From positions 1,178,001 to 1,242,000 of the forward strand of contig OY723255.1 of the NCBI GenBank assembly GCA_963210315.1: DNA of 64,000 nucleotides, written 5' to 3'. Shown here piece after piece: positions 11,326 to 22,012 of this stretch (position 1 is the stretch's first letter; each line of letters opens with the position of its first letter). Position numbers and translations under genes: made by a program. The notes under the pieces were generated by a model, which saw nothing but the letters and a program-made list of their open reading frames with translations, made no database searches and was not told the origin of the DNA. The stretch comes from Rhynchopus euleeides (Eukaryota; Euglenozoa; Diplonemea; Diplonemida; Diplonemidae).

Positions 11326-14300
11326 CGGCGGAAAATTTTTTGGGGTGTTTTTGGGTGAAAATCCGGGCAACCCGGGCCCTTTGGGACCACATAGGCCAGG
11401 AAAGGCCAAAATTTTCGACTTTTTTCGGAAATTTTCCGATTTTTCACAGTGTGGCAGTCCGCAGACACAGATTTTCGGGTCAGAAAAAAAAAACATTTCT
11501 GACCCAAAAATTTCGGATTTTTTTCCGGAGGGTGTATGGTGACCATCCCGGAAATCCGAAAAAAACCTGATTTTTCCTGATTTTCGGATTTTTCTCGAAA
11601 TTCGCCCTTGTGTCAACCAGTGGCAAATTTTTCGGAAAATCGGGAAAAAACAGGAAAATCCGGAAAATCATACACCCTCCTAGTGTCTGGGGGGTGATAT
11701 GGCGGAAAAATTTTTGGGGTGTTTTTGGGTGAAAATCCGGGCAACCCGGGCCCTTTGGGACCACATAGGCCAGGAAAGGCCAAAATTTTCGACTTTTTTC
11801 GGAAATTTTCCGATTTTTCACAGTGTGGCAGTCCGCAGACACAGATTTTCGGGTCAGAAAAAAAAAACATTTCTGACCCAAAAATTTCGGATTTTTTTCC
11901 GGAGGGTGTATGGTGACCATCCCGGAAATCCGAAAAAAACCTGATTTTTCCTGATTTTCGGATTTTTCTCGAAATTCGCCCTTGTGTCAACCAGTGGCAA
12001 ATTTTTCGGAAAATCGGGAAAAAACAGGAAAATCCGGAAAATCATACACCCTCCTAGTGTCTGGGGGGTGATATGGCGGAAAAATTTTTGGGGTGTTTTT
12101 GGGTGAAAATCCGGGCAACCCGGGCCCTTTGGGACCACATAGGCCAGGAAAGGCCAAAATTTTCGACTTTTTTCGGAAATTTTCCGATTTTTCACAGTGT
12201 GGCAGTCCGCAGACACAGATTTTCGGGTCAGAAAAAAAAAACATTTCTGACCCAAAAATTTCGGATTTTTTTCCGGAGGGTGTATGGTGACCATCCCGGA
12301 AATCCGAAAAAAACCTGATTTTTCCTGATTTTCGGATTTTTCTCGAAATTCGCCCTTGTGTCAACCAGTGGCAAATTTTTCGGAAAATCGGGAAAAAACA
12401 GGAAAATCCGGAAAATCATACACCCTCCTAGTGTCTGGGGGGTGATATGGCGGAAAAATTTTTGGGGTGTTTTTGGGTGAAAATCCGGGCAACCCGGGCC
12501 CTTTGGGACCACATAGGCCAGGAAAGGCCAAAATTTTCGACTTTTTTCGGAAATTTTCCGATTTTTCACAGTGTGGCAGTCCGCAGACACAGATTTTCGG
12601 GTCAGAAAAAAAAAACATTTCTGACCCAAAAATTTCGGATTTTTTTCCGGAGGGTGTATGGTGACCATCCCGGAAATCCGAAAAAAACCTGATTTTTCCT
12701 GATTTTCGGATTTTTCTCGAAATTCGCCCTTGTGTCAACCAGTGGCAAATTTTTCGGAAAATCGGGAAAAAACAGGAAAATCCGGAAAATCATACACCCT
12801 CCTAGTGTCTGGGGGGTGATATGGCGGAAAAATTTTTGGGGTGTTTTTGGGTGAAAATCCGGGCAACCCGGGCCCTTTGGGACCACATAGGCCAGGAAAG
12901 GCCAAAATTTTCGACTTTTTTCGGAAATTTTCCGATTTTTCACAGTGTGGCAGTCCGCAGACACAGATTTTCGGGTCAGAAAAAAAAAATTTTTTTCGAC
13001 CCAAAAATTTCGGATTTTTTTCCGGAGGGTGTATGGTGACCATCCCGGAAATCCGAAAAAAACCTGATTTTTCCTGATTTTCGGATTTTTCTCGAAATTC
13101 GCCCTTGTGTCAACCAGTGGCAAATTTTTCGGAAAATCGGGAAAAAACAGGAAAATCCGGAAAATCATACACCCTCCTAGTGTCTGGGGGGTGATATGGC
13201 GGAAAAATTTTTGGGGTGTTTTTGGGTGAAAATCCGGGCAACCCGGGCCCTTTGGGACCACATAGGCCAGGAAAGGCCAAAATTTTCGACTTTTTTCGGA
13301 AATTTTCCGATTTTTCACAGTGTGGCAGTCCGCAGACACAGATTTTCGGGTCAGAAAAAAAAAACATTTCTGACCCAAAAATTTCGGATTTTTTTCCGGA
13401 GGGTGTATGGTGACCATCCCGGAAATCCGAAAAAAACCTGATTTTTCCTGATTTTCGGATTTTTCTCGAAATTCGCCCTTGTGTCAACCAGTGGCAAATT
13501 TTTCGGAAAATCGGGAAAAAACAGGAAAATCCGGAAAATCATACACCCTCCTAGTGTCTGGGGGGTGATATGGCGGAAAAATTTTTGGGGTGTTTTTGGG
13601 TGAAAATCCGGGCAACCCGGGCCCTTTGGGACCACATAGGCCAGGAAAGGCCAAAATTTTCGACTTTTTTCGGAAATTTTCCGATTTTTCACAGTGTGGC
13701 AGTCCGCAGACACAGATTTTCGGGTCAGAAAAAAAAAATTTTTTTCGACCCAAAAATTTCGGATTTTTTTCCGGAGGGTGTATGGTGACCATCCCGGAAA
13801 TCCGAAAAAAACCTGATTTTTCCTGATTTTCGGATTTTTCTCGAAATTCGCCCTTGTGTCAACCAGTGGCAAATTTTTCGGAAAATCGGGAAAAAACAGG
13901 AAAATCCGGAAAATCATACACCCTCCTAGTGTCTGGGGGGTGATATGGCGGAAAAATTTTTGGGGTGTTTTTGGGTGAAAATCCGGGCAACCCGGGCCCT
14001 TTGGGACCACATAGGCCAGGAAAGGCCAAAATTTTCGACTTTTTTCGGAAATTTTCCGATTTTTCACAGTGTGGCAGTCCGCAGACACAGATTTTCGGGT
14101 CAGAAAAAAAAAATTTCTGACCCAAAAATTTCGGATTTTTTTCCGGAGGGTGTATGGTGACCATCCCGGAAATCCGAAAAAAACCTGATTTTTCCTGATT
14201 TTCGGATTTTTCTCGAAATTCGCCCTTGTGTCAACCAGTGGCAAATTTTTCGGAAAATCGGGAAAAAACAGGAAAATCCGGAAAATCATACACCCTCCTA

Positions 14301-14669
14301 GTGTCTGGGGGGTGATATGGCGGAAAAATTTTTGGGGTGTTTTTGGGTGAAAATCCGGGCAACCCGGGCCCTTTGGGACCACATAGGCCAGGAAAGGCCA
14401 AAATTTTCGACTTTTTTCGGAAATTTTCCGATTTTTCACAGTGTGGCAGTCCGCAGACACAGATTTTCGGGTCAGAAAAAAAAAATTCTGACCCAAAAAT
14501 TTCGGATTTTTTTCCGGAGGGTGTATGGTGACCATCCCGGAAATCCGAAAAAAACCTGATTTTTCCTGATTTTCGGATTTTTCTCGAAATTCGCCCTTGT
14601 GTCAACCAGTGGCAAATTTTTCGGAAAATCGGGAAAAAACAGGAAAATCCGGAAAATCATACACCCTCC
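11326..14669 (+). repeat. 374-bp satellite, nine tandem units
   Basis: Units start near 11326, 11700, 12074, 12448, 12822, 13197, 13571, 13946 and 14318. The last ends at the CATACACCCTCC word, short of a full unit. Units are almost identical except for an A-run hinge: four units read AAACATTTCTGACCC, units 5 and 7 read AAATTTTTTTCGACCC, unit 6 returns to the first form, units 8 and 9 are shortened. Each unit contains many internal inverted words (TTTTCGGAAAATC, GGGCAACCCGGGCCC, AGGCCAGGAAAGGCC). Long frames run through the array on both strands because the unit has few stops. They are not genes. Confidence 0.95.
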
Positions 14670-14982
14670 ATACTCTTGTATTTGCTCGGTGAACTTTTTA
14701 AAATCGCAATTTCCACCAACTGCTCCGGGGATGCCAGCGTGCTGACGCAGCCCCAGGTGGGGGGGCAGGCGGGGTGCGGCATCTCTGACATCGACGCCTC
14801 GGAGCTGCTGCAGCTTGCGAAGATGAAGTGCGCCCCATCGCGCGGTGTGGGTGTGCCGATCCCAGAGGTGTGTGTGTGTGTGTATGGAGGGGGTGCCAGA
14901 GGGGAGTCCACTATCTAAAGCGGGAGGGGATGCTCTTTTTGCCCGGATTTGCCAATGGCGTCCGTGGAAGAGCAACAGCCCT

Positions 14983-15091
14983 GGGGGCCCTCGCTACGAG
15001 TCACTGTGAGTCACGAGTCGTCAGTTGTCAGCCAAACATGGCTGACTTCTCACTTTTTCTCACTCAGTCACACTTGGTAGCGAGGGCCCCC
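14983..15091 (+). mobile_element. 109-bp MITE, family A
   Basis: TIRs GGGGGCCCTCGCTAC, centre AGCCATGTTTGGCT. The flanks are CCT/CTG-type, and the exact duplication is blurred by the G/C run. Confidence 0.85.
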
Positions 15092-15197
15092 CTGGAGTAC
15101 TCTTGTATTAGCATATACCCTTGTATTTGCATATACTCTTGTATTTGCCCCCCCCCCAGTAAAGATCAGAACGCTTTCCGGGTGCACGGTGCGTTTG

Positions 15198-15222
15198 ACA
15201 CACACACACACACACACACACA
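15198..15222 (+). repeat. (CA)n microsatellite
   Basis: About twelve CA units followed by an A-run, just outside the right end of the 5.4-kb element. Confidence 0.9.
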
Positions 15223-15511
15223 AAAAAAACACGATTCTCCCTTCTCTCCCTCCCCCATGCCAGCACTGCACAACAGCCAGCAGTAGAACCCTCGACTTGA
15301 TTTCTTATTGAGCGAACGTACTTTATGCCTGAAAGGCTCAAGGAGGGGCGGGAGGCCCGACTACTGCTCGGCAGCTACGCATGATGAATATGCATGAGGA
15401 CTTTGGAGGTCAGAACCCACCAAGCACCCCTGCCCTTTGTTGTGAGTTCACACCTGGCATCCGTCATCTCTCTGATTCGCGGGCAAAGGCAGCATCCTGT
15501 GAGGACGGCCC

Positions 15512-16477
15512 TTATCCCACAACAACCATGCTTTGCTGTTGCTGCGGCATGGGCGGCTGTGCAACCACCACTGGCGCCGCATAGACCGGCTGTGCGACCA
15601 CGGGCTGTGCTACCACAGGCGCTGCAATGTACGTCGGCTGGACAGTGGTGGTTTGTTGCTGCGACATCACCACCGTCGTCCGACTGCCACCACCACAACA
15701 ACCGCGCAGTGTGTACCCCGGGTTCAGGCCGGCGCGGCGTGACTCGCGGTGGAGATGGCACATCGCGCACGAGGTGCAGAAGAAGGACAGCAGGCAATCC
15801 TCGCAGTCGTTGGAGTCAACCCCGACCCTGTCGCGCAGGTAGGACCTCTGCTGGCAGGTCAGCAGGCTCAGCCCAAGGCTGTAGAGCCCAAGGAGGGAGA
15901 CGTCGACAATTAAAGCGGTATGGGGGTGGCTTATCAGCAGGCAGTAGCCGACATTACCCGACACCAAGGCTGCGGTCAGCGAGAGTGCGACGGGGATGTT
16001 CATGCTGTTGCCCCTGCCGTAGCACGCCGCGTTGCAGAGGCGCCCGGAAGTGCAGGGCGTGCACCACAGCACATCGCAGCAGGCATCCGTGTCGTCGAAG
16101 TCGCAAATGCCGGTGTCAAAGTTGTGCGACGCCGTCGCCGTCGAAACCACGGTGCGGGTATGGACCTGTTGCATCCGAGGCTGCTGTGGCTGCGGCTGCG
16201 GCTGCTGGTATTGCGGCTGGTGGTATTGCGGTGGCGGCTGTGCCGCTTCCTTCGACGGCTGCTGAGGGTACGCCCCATATGCCTGCTGCGGCTGCTGCTG
16301 CGGGTACTGCTGCGGCTGCTGCTGCGGCTGCTGCGGGTACTGCTGCGGGTACTGCTGCTGCGGCTGCCCATACGGCGACCCTTCCGCCTGGCCTGATGGC
16401 CACGAAGGGCACGAGGGTGCAGAAGGGGCCTGGCCGGCACCTTCCTCACCTCCAAGAGGGGCATAGTCGCAAGACAT
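15512..16477 (-). CDS. PLAC8-family cysteine-rich membrane protein
   Basis: A 321-residue protein. Residues 1-100 are Pro/Gln-rich with repeated QQYPQQ blocks, and about 110-250 form a PLAC8 domain. It opens with CDFDDTDACCDVLWCTPCTS (the Cys-rich CCxxxWCxPC signature of the family). Two hydrophobic segments follow (IPVALSLTAALVSGNVGYCL and ALIVDVSLLGLYSLGLSLL). The domain ends with DCEDCLLSFFCTSCAMCHLH-RESRRAGLNPG. A tail of VAQPVVAQPVY-type repeats ends in PQQQQSMVVVG. PLAC8 proteins are small membrane proteins linked to cell-size control and metal transport. The substrate here cannot be told. The frame is open to an upstream ATG at 16567, but a TTTCTTTTTCCAG acceptor lies over that region, so the ATG at 16477 (MSCDYAPLGG) is chosen. 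Confidence 0.85.
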   Translation of the reverse strand: MSCDYAPLGGEEGAGQAPSAPSCPSWPSGQAEGSPYGQPQQQYPQQYPQQPQQQPQQYPQQQPQQAYGAYPQQPSKEAAQPPPQYHQPQYQQPQPQPQQPRMQQVHTRTVVSTATASHNFDTGICDFDDTDACCDVLWCTPCTSGRLCNAACYGRGNSMNIPVALSLTAALVSGNVGYCLLISHPHTALIVDVSLLGLYSLGLSLLTCQQRSYLRDRVGVDSNDCEDCLLSFFCTSCAMCHLHRESRRAGLNPGYTLRGCCGGGSRTTVVMSQQQTTTVQPTYIAAPVVAQPVVAQPVYAAPVVVAQPPMPQQQQSMVVVG

Positions 16478-16551
16478 GCTGGCAGCAGGTTGCGGTGTGG
16501 TAGTCCTGCAATAGGGTGTTGCGAGTTGCAATAGGGTGTCGCAGTTGGGTC

Positions 16552-16564
16552 CTGGAAAAAGAAA
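16552..16564 (-). promoter_or_regulatory. Probable 3' splice acceptor upstream of PLAC8 gene
   Basis: On the minus strand TTTCTTTTTCCAG lies about 74 bases before the chosen start codon. It could receive a spliced leader or end a 5'-UTR intron. Confidence 0.5.
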
Positions 16565-16704
16565 CATGGAAATCGGTGTTCACTTCGCGTTGGGGTAGAC
16601 ACTCCTGTCCAGTGGAGGAGCCGTCCCCTGATGAATGCGGAAATGGCACACTATCGACACATGTCACTGAACACGAAGGAATGGGGGGGGGGGGGGGGTA
16701 GGGA

Positions 16705-17920
16705 GGGGTATATCAGGGGATAAGATAGGTCTGGTTTTCCGGTTTTCAAAACCAGGGTTTCCCGGTTCCCGGTTTTCTGGAAAAAAAAAAAGGTCGATCT
16801 CATTTTTGGCGGTTTTTTTTGTGACTTTGGGACAGTAAAACAGTCAGAAAAAACGCCATAAAAAAATAGAAAGTGACCCCATCGTGATCCGCACAGAGCT
16901 CAAATAGTCCAAAGAAGGCAGAGAAGCGGAGAAGAAAAAATGGACCTAGCGGGTGGCCCGGTGGGGCCCGGTGGGTGGTGATGCCCTCGTCATGCAGGCC
17001 TCTTCTGTTTTGAAGGTGCACACATGGTGGACTCCAGCCACCCTAGCGAGTGTCTAAGAGGGAGTCTAAGACTGCAGTCTGTACTGGAGACGGGAGTCTA
17101 TTTTCCAGCTAATTTACGACTCCCGCTAGTTGAGACTCATGGGAGACACACGGTGTACTCCAGCGGAGGTAGGGTAACCTCCGCTGGAGTTCACCGTGTC
17201 GTCTGCCTCTGTGCAGCGTCACTCGGTGCCATCGAATACATGGCGACAGCCCACCAACTCGAGACAGATCTGCTTGTCTGGAGGGCTGAGACGAGAACAC
17301 GAACGACTTTCAAGCAATCTTGAAGGTCGCCAAGCCTATTGGGGGCAACTAACAGATGAGATTTGTTTGTTGCCTGTCGTCACAGCTAGGTGCCCATTTC
17401 CTCGATAACGGAATGTGTGCAGAGATCTCGTGGACCCTTTGGCCATTCTGTCGTGCACCCACTCCACCCACAACGCACACCTGTCACGAGTGGTCGCTCC
17501 CCCGTCCTCCTCCACCCTGAAGGTTGAACCCTCAAGGACCAGTGATCTCCTGCTGGCCGGGCTGCGATACAGCGAAGCCTTCCTACTTACAAGCGAATCC
17601 AGACTGTAGGGAACAGATGATCACTACCGTGGCCTCCGGCGGCTGGGGGGCTCCGCCCCCCAGACCCCCCTGCGTAAAAAAATTGCACCAGACCGGTTTT
17701 TTGGCCGAGAGTCCAAACTTTCAAAGCAGCTGCTGCGCCTGCCCCACCAAGCAGCCTCAGTACGACAGGACGCGCGCAGGCACCGGGCCCTCTCAGATTC
17801 TGGGAGGGTTTGCGCGGGTCGCGCGCGCCGAAGGCGCGCGCGAAAAATTTTCAAAACCAGAAAAACCGGAAAACGGCGCCAGAAAAAAAGTCTATCTTAT
17901 ACCCTGGGTATATGCCCTTT
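16705..17920. mobile_element. Possible 1.2-kb element with imperfect inverted ends
   Basis: The left end reads GGTATATCAGGGGATAAGAT then AGGTCTGG. The right end reversed reads GGCATATACCCAGGGTATAA then GATAGACT. Both are followed inside by TTTTCCGGTTTT-type sequence with AAAACCAG. Between them lie short direct/inverted words (GGAGTCTA, CTCCAGCGGAGGTAGGG) and a GC-hairpin repeat. Similarity of the ends is partial and no target duplication was resolved. Confidence 0.3.
17618..17672 (+). repeat. GC-hairpin dispersed repeat, copy 6
   Basis: Plus-orientation copy with intact hairpin, preceded by GGAACAGATGATCACTACCG. A similar GGAACAGATACTCACTACCG precedes the copy at 56981. Confidence 0.8.
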
Positions 17921-18548
17921 AAAAAGCGTGAGAAACACCACATTTTTGAACATCGACTTCTTTTGACGTACCGGCCGTCAAAACCCCCACCAACCACCCC
18001 AGAACACCGATATTACCCCCTATCCGACACACCAGACCCCCTCATGGCACCTCCAGAGGCTTTTTTGCGACAGTGGGCATCTATTCTCAGGGTTTTTGGT
18101 GTCTGGCAATGCCGATGGGTGTGGGGGGGGTGCATTCTGGATCGAGGGCAGGGTCCACCAGACCCGTTCTCTTCCGAGAAAGGATAGTTTTGACCTTCAA
18201 ACTTGCAGCCCATCTCCTGTGGGCCTGTTTGTACGTTAATTAGCCTTTATTCTGGGCAAAACGACGCTCACATGCGTCATCCCACTGAGTCCGAGAGTCC
18301 GCTGACAAGACACACATCTCTGCCCTCTTCTAGTTCAGACTCAGTCAGCACCAACCTAGCACCCTCTCTTTCTCTGTGGCTCTTTCTGTTGGTGTCACAA
18401 CTGCACCAGTTGCCTAGGCCAGGCTCCATTCGAGGCAGGAATCATGATGTTGCTGTGTGCACGGAATGCCGGTGAGACAGGCCGAGAATGCGACCCCCTC
18501 ACACCCACCCCCACCCCACCAATTGACATTCTGAACAGCAAAACTGGT
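17921..18548. other. No gene seen
   Basis: AT/GC-mixed DNA with a short plus frame from 17810 to 18187 that shows no domain and begins inside repeat-derived sequence. I see no promoter, RNA gene or repeat here. Confidence 0.4.
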
Positions 18549-18619
18549 GTGATTCAATAGGGGTTCTGTGCCAGTTCTGTGCCAGGTCTGTGCCAGTTCT
18601 GGGGGGTTCCTGAATCACA
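18549..18619. repeat. Hairpin with internal TTCTGTGCCAG repeats
   Basis: GTGTGATTCA and TGAATCACAC form inverted ends around three tandem TTCTGTGCCAG-like words. Confidence 0.6.
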
Positions 18620-18683
18620 CCAAAAACGGGTAAATTTTGCCAATAGTGAGTAATCGTAACCCCTACGATTAATCACCACCGTT

Positions 18684-18792
18684 GGGGGCCCTCGCTACCA
18701 AGTGTGACTGAGTGAGAAAAAGTGAGAAGTCAGCCATGTTTGGCTGACAACTGACGACTCGTGACTCACAGTGACTCGTAGCGAGGGCCCCC
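18684..18792 (-). mobile_element. 109-bp MITE, family A
   Basis: Intact TIRs and centre. GTT flanks both sides. Confidence 0.85.
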
Positions 18793-18855
18793 GTTGAAAA
18801 ATTGTAAATTTTGGGACACCCGATTTATACAGACCGCGTCGCTAAATAATCGTAG

Positions 18856-18964
18856 GGGGGCCTTCGCTACCAAGTGTGACTGAGTGAGAAAAAGTGAGCC
18901 ACGGCCCACTTCCCCTCACTGACTGACGAGCTGTGACGAGCAGTGACTGGTAGCGAGGGCCCCC
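18856..18964 (-). mobile_element. 109-bp MITE, family A subtype B
   Basis: Subtype B centre. TAG flanks both sides. Removal of the element plus one TAG restores a perfect inverted-repeat arm. Confidence 0.85.
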
Positions 18965-19149
18965 TAGGGGTTACAATTATTTGACCCCCCCCCCCCCCCC
19001 CAGTAACTTGCCATACCTACACAGCCCCCTCGAAAGGAAGCGAAGCACACACAGGGTTTGGGACCCGCCCAACTTCCAGGTTACCGAGCTGGACCCAAAG
19101 GAGGGTAGCAGGGTGGGAATGCTCCACCACAACAAGAAAGCTCATCAAG

Positions 19150-19258
19150 GGGGGCCTTCGCTACCAAGTGTGACTGAGTGAGAAAAAGTGAGAAGTCAGC
19201 CATGTTTGGCTGAAAACTGACGACTCGTGACTCACAGTGACTCGTAGCGAGGGCCCCC
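19150..19258 (-). mobile_element. 109-bp MITE, family A
   Basis: Intact TIRs and AGCCATGTTTGGCT centre. AAG flanks both sides. Confidence 0.85.
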
Positions 19259-20199
19259 AAGAGCAGAAATATATAAAGGTTAACACCAAAGGGCACGCAA
19301 CTCACCAGGCCCAAAGGGAACCTGACATTAGGCTCACCTGGGAAAGGGTGGGAGAGAAAACAAAGACGCAACAACCACCCAGGGTATAAACCCTGAAAGC
19401 GTAGCAACCGTGCTTCCTTCGCGAGATGGCTAGACACACACAGAAAAGGAACAAGATCGTCGGAAGCACTCCTACACTTTTACGCATCATAAATGTGCAT
19501 AAATGAAGGTGATGTTGTGAGTGTGATCTGCCTCTCTCTCCGCTGCAAATTCCCAACATAAACTCAGATGGTGGGTAGTGGGGGAGTCTTGCTCGGTCAG
19601 AGGATACAAAGGAGACAGGGGGGGGGGGGAGGTCAGTTCATCCAGTTCTGCTTGTAGTATCAGTTCGCGTGCGGAGGGGCTGGAGCGGGGAACAAAGAGA
19701 CACAAATCCTGCTGTGTGTTATGCGGTGTTTCCCCTCAGCCCCCCTTCCAACCTTGCGTATTGCAAGCGGTAGTAAAAGTTCTCCCTTATGTTGTGCCCG
19801 GCCCCTGCCGAGTCGTGGCTGTTGCATCTCAGACTGGGGGCGGGCGGTCGCCGACGCTGACGCGCCTGGCGGCCTGTGGAAAGTGACGTGGGGCTGGGGG
19901 GAGGGGGAGTGGGGTGCTGGGGTGTCGGGCCGAAGCCCTTGACAACTGTTGTAGTAGCAGAGGCTTCCCCCGTCTGTCGACAGGGTGACCCGTTGAAGGA
20001 TGTCACTTTTGTGCAGGGTGGCCGTTGAAGGATGCCCAGCGGAGGCGAGGGGTGGGATACTCTCTGGGCACACGAGGTGAGAACAACACACAGCAAACAC
20101 AAGTCGAGGGAAGCAGGTTCCGAGCCAACACTTCTGAGCCAAGGCACAGGGTGCGAACAACATGCCAATCACAGACGGCAGGGTGACGAGACAATGCAC
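19259..20199. other. Intergenic, partly duplicated with the WD40 cluster
   Basis: No gene recognised. From about 19805 onward the sequence is nearly identical to 21625-22012, the downstream flank of the second WD40 gene. The duplicated unit therefore includes the 3' flank. A G-run lies near 19620. Confidence 0.55.
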
Positions 20200-21402
20200 T
20201 CAGGGTGAAACAGAAGACACAGCACACACAGAGACTGATGTGCTGTGGTTCGCTGGTGTGAAGACCCACCTCCCGCAGAGGCTGAGTGCAACACCATTAC
20301 CCTCTGAGCCCACCACCTTCCCCAGATACTCTCCTGTGCTGAGGCGGTACAGTCTGGTGTTGGTGCCGTCATTTTTCACCGCAACAACATCACCTGGCTG
20401 TGACACAGCAAGTGGGTAGGGCGCGAAGTCCAGTTGCACAGTACGCAGGCAGCTGAGGGAGGTTGTGCACCACACCTTGAGTGACTCGTCGTAAGAGCAC
20501 GACACCAGGTGCTGCTCGTCCTGAGTCAGGGCGAGGCCGCTCACCTTCCGAGTGTGCCCATCCAGGGTGTGTGTGTGTGTGAGGGTGCTGATGTCCCACA
20601 CACGGATGGTCTTGTCCCATGACCCGCTGAAGATCCTCGTGCCCGACACAGCAATGCTGTAAACAGCATAGCTGTGACCCTCCAGCACTCTACTGTCATG
20701 TTATTGGTTTATTTCTGTGTACAGATACACACCCTCGCTGTGACCCTCCAGCACTGTGGCGCTCGGTGTGCCCTTCAAGTCCCACACACGCACTTTGCAT
20801 GATTCGTCTCCGAACACCAGACGTCCGCAGTGTGTCCACGCTGCACTCCACACCATGACGTTGTTGTTGTGCAGGATGCACACCTCCTCCCAAGTTGAAG
20901 TCAGCCACACGCAGACGGTGCCGTCAAGAGAGCACGTTGCCAACCACGTCCCACAGACTGAGAAGGCAGTGCAAGAAATACCGTTGTTGCTGTGTGTTAA
21001 GTCCGCCACCACAGCAGCGGTGGTGGTGTCAAACACAGTGATGTGTCCGTTGCTGTAAGCCACAGCACACAGCGTCCCACACCTCGACAGTGTGATGCGG
21101 CCTATCTCGTCGCGATGGGTGAATGAGTAGACTGCGGGAGCCTTGACGATGGGCCAGCGTGGGACGAGCTGGACAGCACCCCCGTCCTCCAGACCCGTGT
21201 CGGCAACGCGCTGTGCATCGTCCAGCTCCTCCTCACACCCTTCGATGTGTGCTGCGACGTATTCGGCCTCACGGACTGGGTTGATAGAACCCGGGAACAT
21301 CTCGTTGAGCGCATCCGACTTCAGCCCGACCACGGTCCCGCCTTCCGGAACACCGACGACACAGCTGTCTCCGGTCCCGCTGTGACGCACAGTCACATCC
21401 AT
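20200..21402 (-). pseudogene. Ubl-WD40 paralogue 1, interrupted
   Basis: Closely similar to the two intact paralogues downstream. It begins MDVTVRHSGTGDSCVVGVPE and ends SVSVCAVSSVSP. Blades 1-3 are intact. After TPSATVLEGHSEGVY an extra 66 bp (47 bp of foreign sequence plus a duplicated 19 bp) inserts 22 codons that include an in-frame TAA (EINQ-stop). The downstream frame resumes unchanged at LEGHSYAVYS. If translated, the product would be a 233-residue fragment lacking the last four blades, so the propeller would not close. No other disabling change is visible, so the event looks recent. Confidence 0.85.
20690..20736 (-). mobile_element. 47-bp insertion flanked by 19-bp direct repeat
   Basis: GCTGTGACCCTCCAGCACT occurs at 20671-20689 and again at 20737-20755, but only once at the same place in both intact paralogues. 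Between the copies lie 47 bp, and a 44-bp stretch of this (20689-20732) is identical, in reverse complement, to 58869-58912. The long direct repeat is of the length made by target-primed retroposition. Confidence 0.7.
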
Positions 21403-21430
21403 GACTTTGGCAACCAGCTGCTCAGCTTTT

Positions 21431-21442
21431 CTGGAGAATGTG
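21431..21442 (-). promoter_or_regulatory. Probable splice acceptor, WD40 paralogue 1
   Basis: CACATTCTCCAG on the minus strand lies about 28 bases upstream of the start codon. The same word is conserved at the same place in all three paralogues. Confidence 0.5.
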
Positions 21443-22012
21443 GCGGTGTGCTGTGTGTAATGGGGATGGGGTCAACCACAGTCCAGCAGGGTTTGCAGAG
21501 CTCTAGGGCTCCCTTCCCCTGAACCCCGACACGGTCTCCTCGAAAAGCACCCGCAGCCTGACGAGAAGTCGCCAAGACAAAAGTCGCAAGAGCAGCACTC
21601 AAGATTGAATTCCAAGTGTATTTCGTGGCTGTTGCCTCTCAGACTGGGGGCGGGCGGTCGCCGACGCTGACGCGCCTGGCGGCCTGTGGAAAGTGACGTG
21701 GGGCTGGGGGGAGGGGGGTGCTGGGGTGTCGGGCCGAAGAACTCGACAGCTGTTGTAGTAGCAGAGGTTCTTCCCCGTCTGTCGACAGGGCGACCCGTTG
21801 AAGGATGTCACTTCTGTGCAGGGTGGCCGTTGAAGGATGCCCAGCGGAGGCGAGGGGTGGGATACTCTCTGGGCACACGAGGTGAGAACAACACACAGCA
21901 AACACAAGTCGGGGGAAGCAGGTTCCGAGCCAACACTTCTGAGCCAAGGCACAGGGTGCGAACAACATGACAATCACAGAAGGCAGGGAAACAGGGCGAC
22001 GAGATACTGCAC

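Larger units (their letters stand above)
9737..15163. mobile_element. TIR-bounded 5.4-kb element carrying a satellite array
   Basis: The left end TTTACT, G-run, CAAATACAAGGGTATA (9737-9771) is matched inverted at the right end by TATACTCTTGTATTTG, C-run, AGTAAA (15128-15163). The word GCAAATACAAGAGTATA recurs inside the left end (about 9849, 9870 inverted, 10083) and, in opposite orientation, near the right end (about 14671, 15097, 15112). That spacing resembles subterminal transposase-binding sites. The interior holds about 1.1 kb of unassigned DNA, nine 374-bp satellite units and a family A MITE. No transposase was recognised, so I infer a non-autonomous element. Several smaller related elements could give a similar picture. 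Confidence 0.45.
18655..18970. repeat. Inverted repeat interrupted by two MITEs
   Basis: GTAACCCCTACGATTA at 18655 has its exact inverse, TAATCGTAGGGGTTAC, on the right only when the MITE at 18856-18964 and one TAG are removed. This documents the original uninterrupted palindrome arm. A second MITE (18684-18792) lies in the loop. Confidence 0.75.

Noticed and set aside
12602-14535. Minus-strand frames of 271 and 394 codons through the 374-bp array
   Set aside because: They repeat with the satellite unit, change frame at hinge-length variants and have no domain. They arise because the unit has few stops.
11326-14669. CRISPR array
   Set aside because: The units are 374 bp, tandem and without spacers. 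The 246- and 222-bp arrays fail for the same reason.
15394-16503. 369-codon plus frame opposite the PLAC8 gene
   Set aside because: Arg/Ala-rich antisense of a Gln/Pro/Cys-rich gene. The minus frame has the PLAC8 signature.
16478-16567. PLAC8 start at 16567 (MFLFPGPNCDTL)
   Set aside because: The ATG lies in or before a pyrimidine-rich CAG acceptor. The ATG at 16477 is the first after it.
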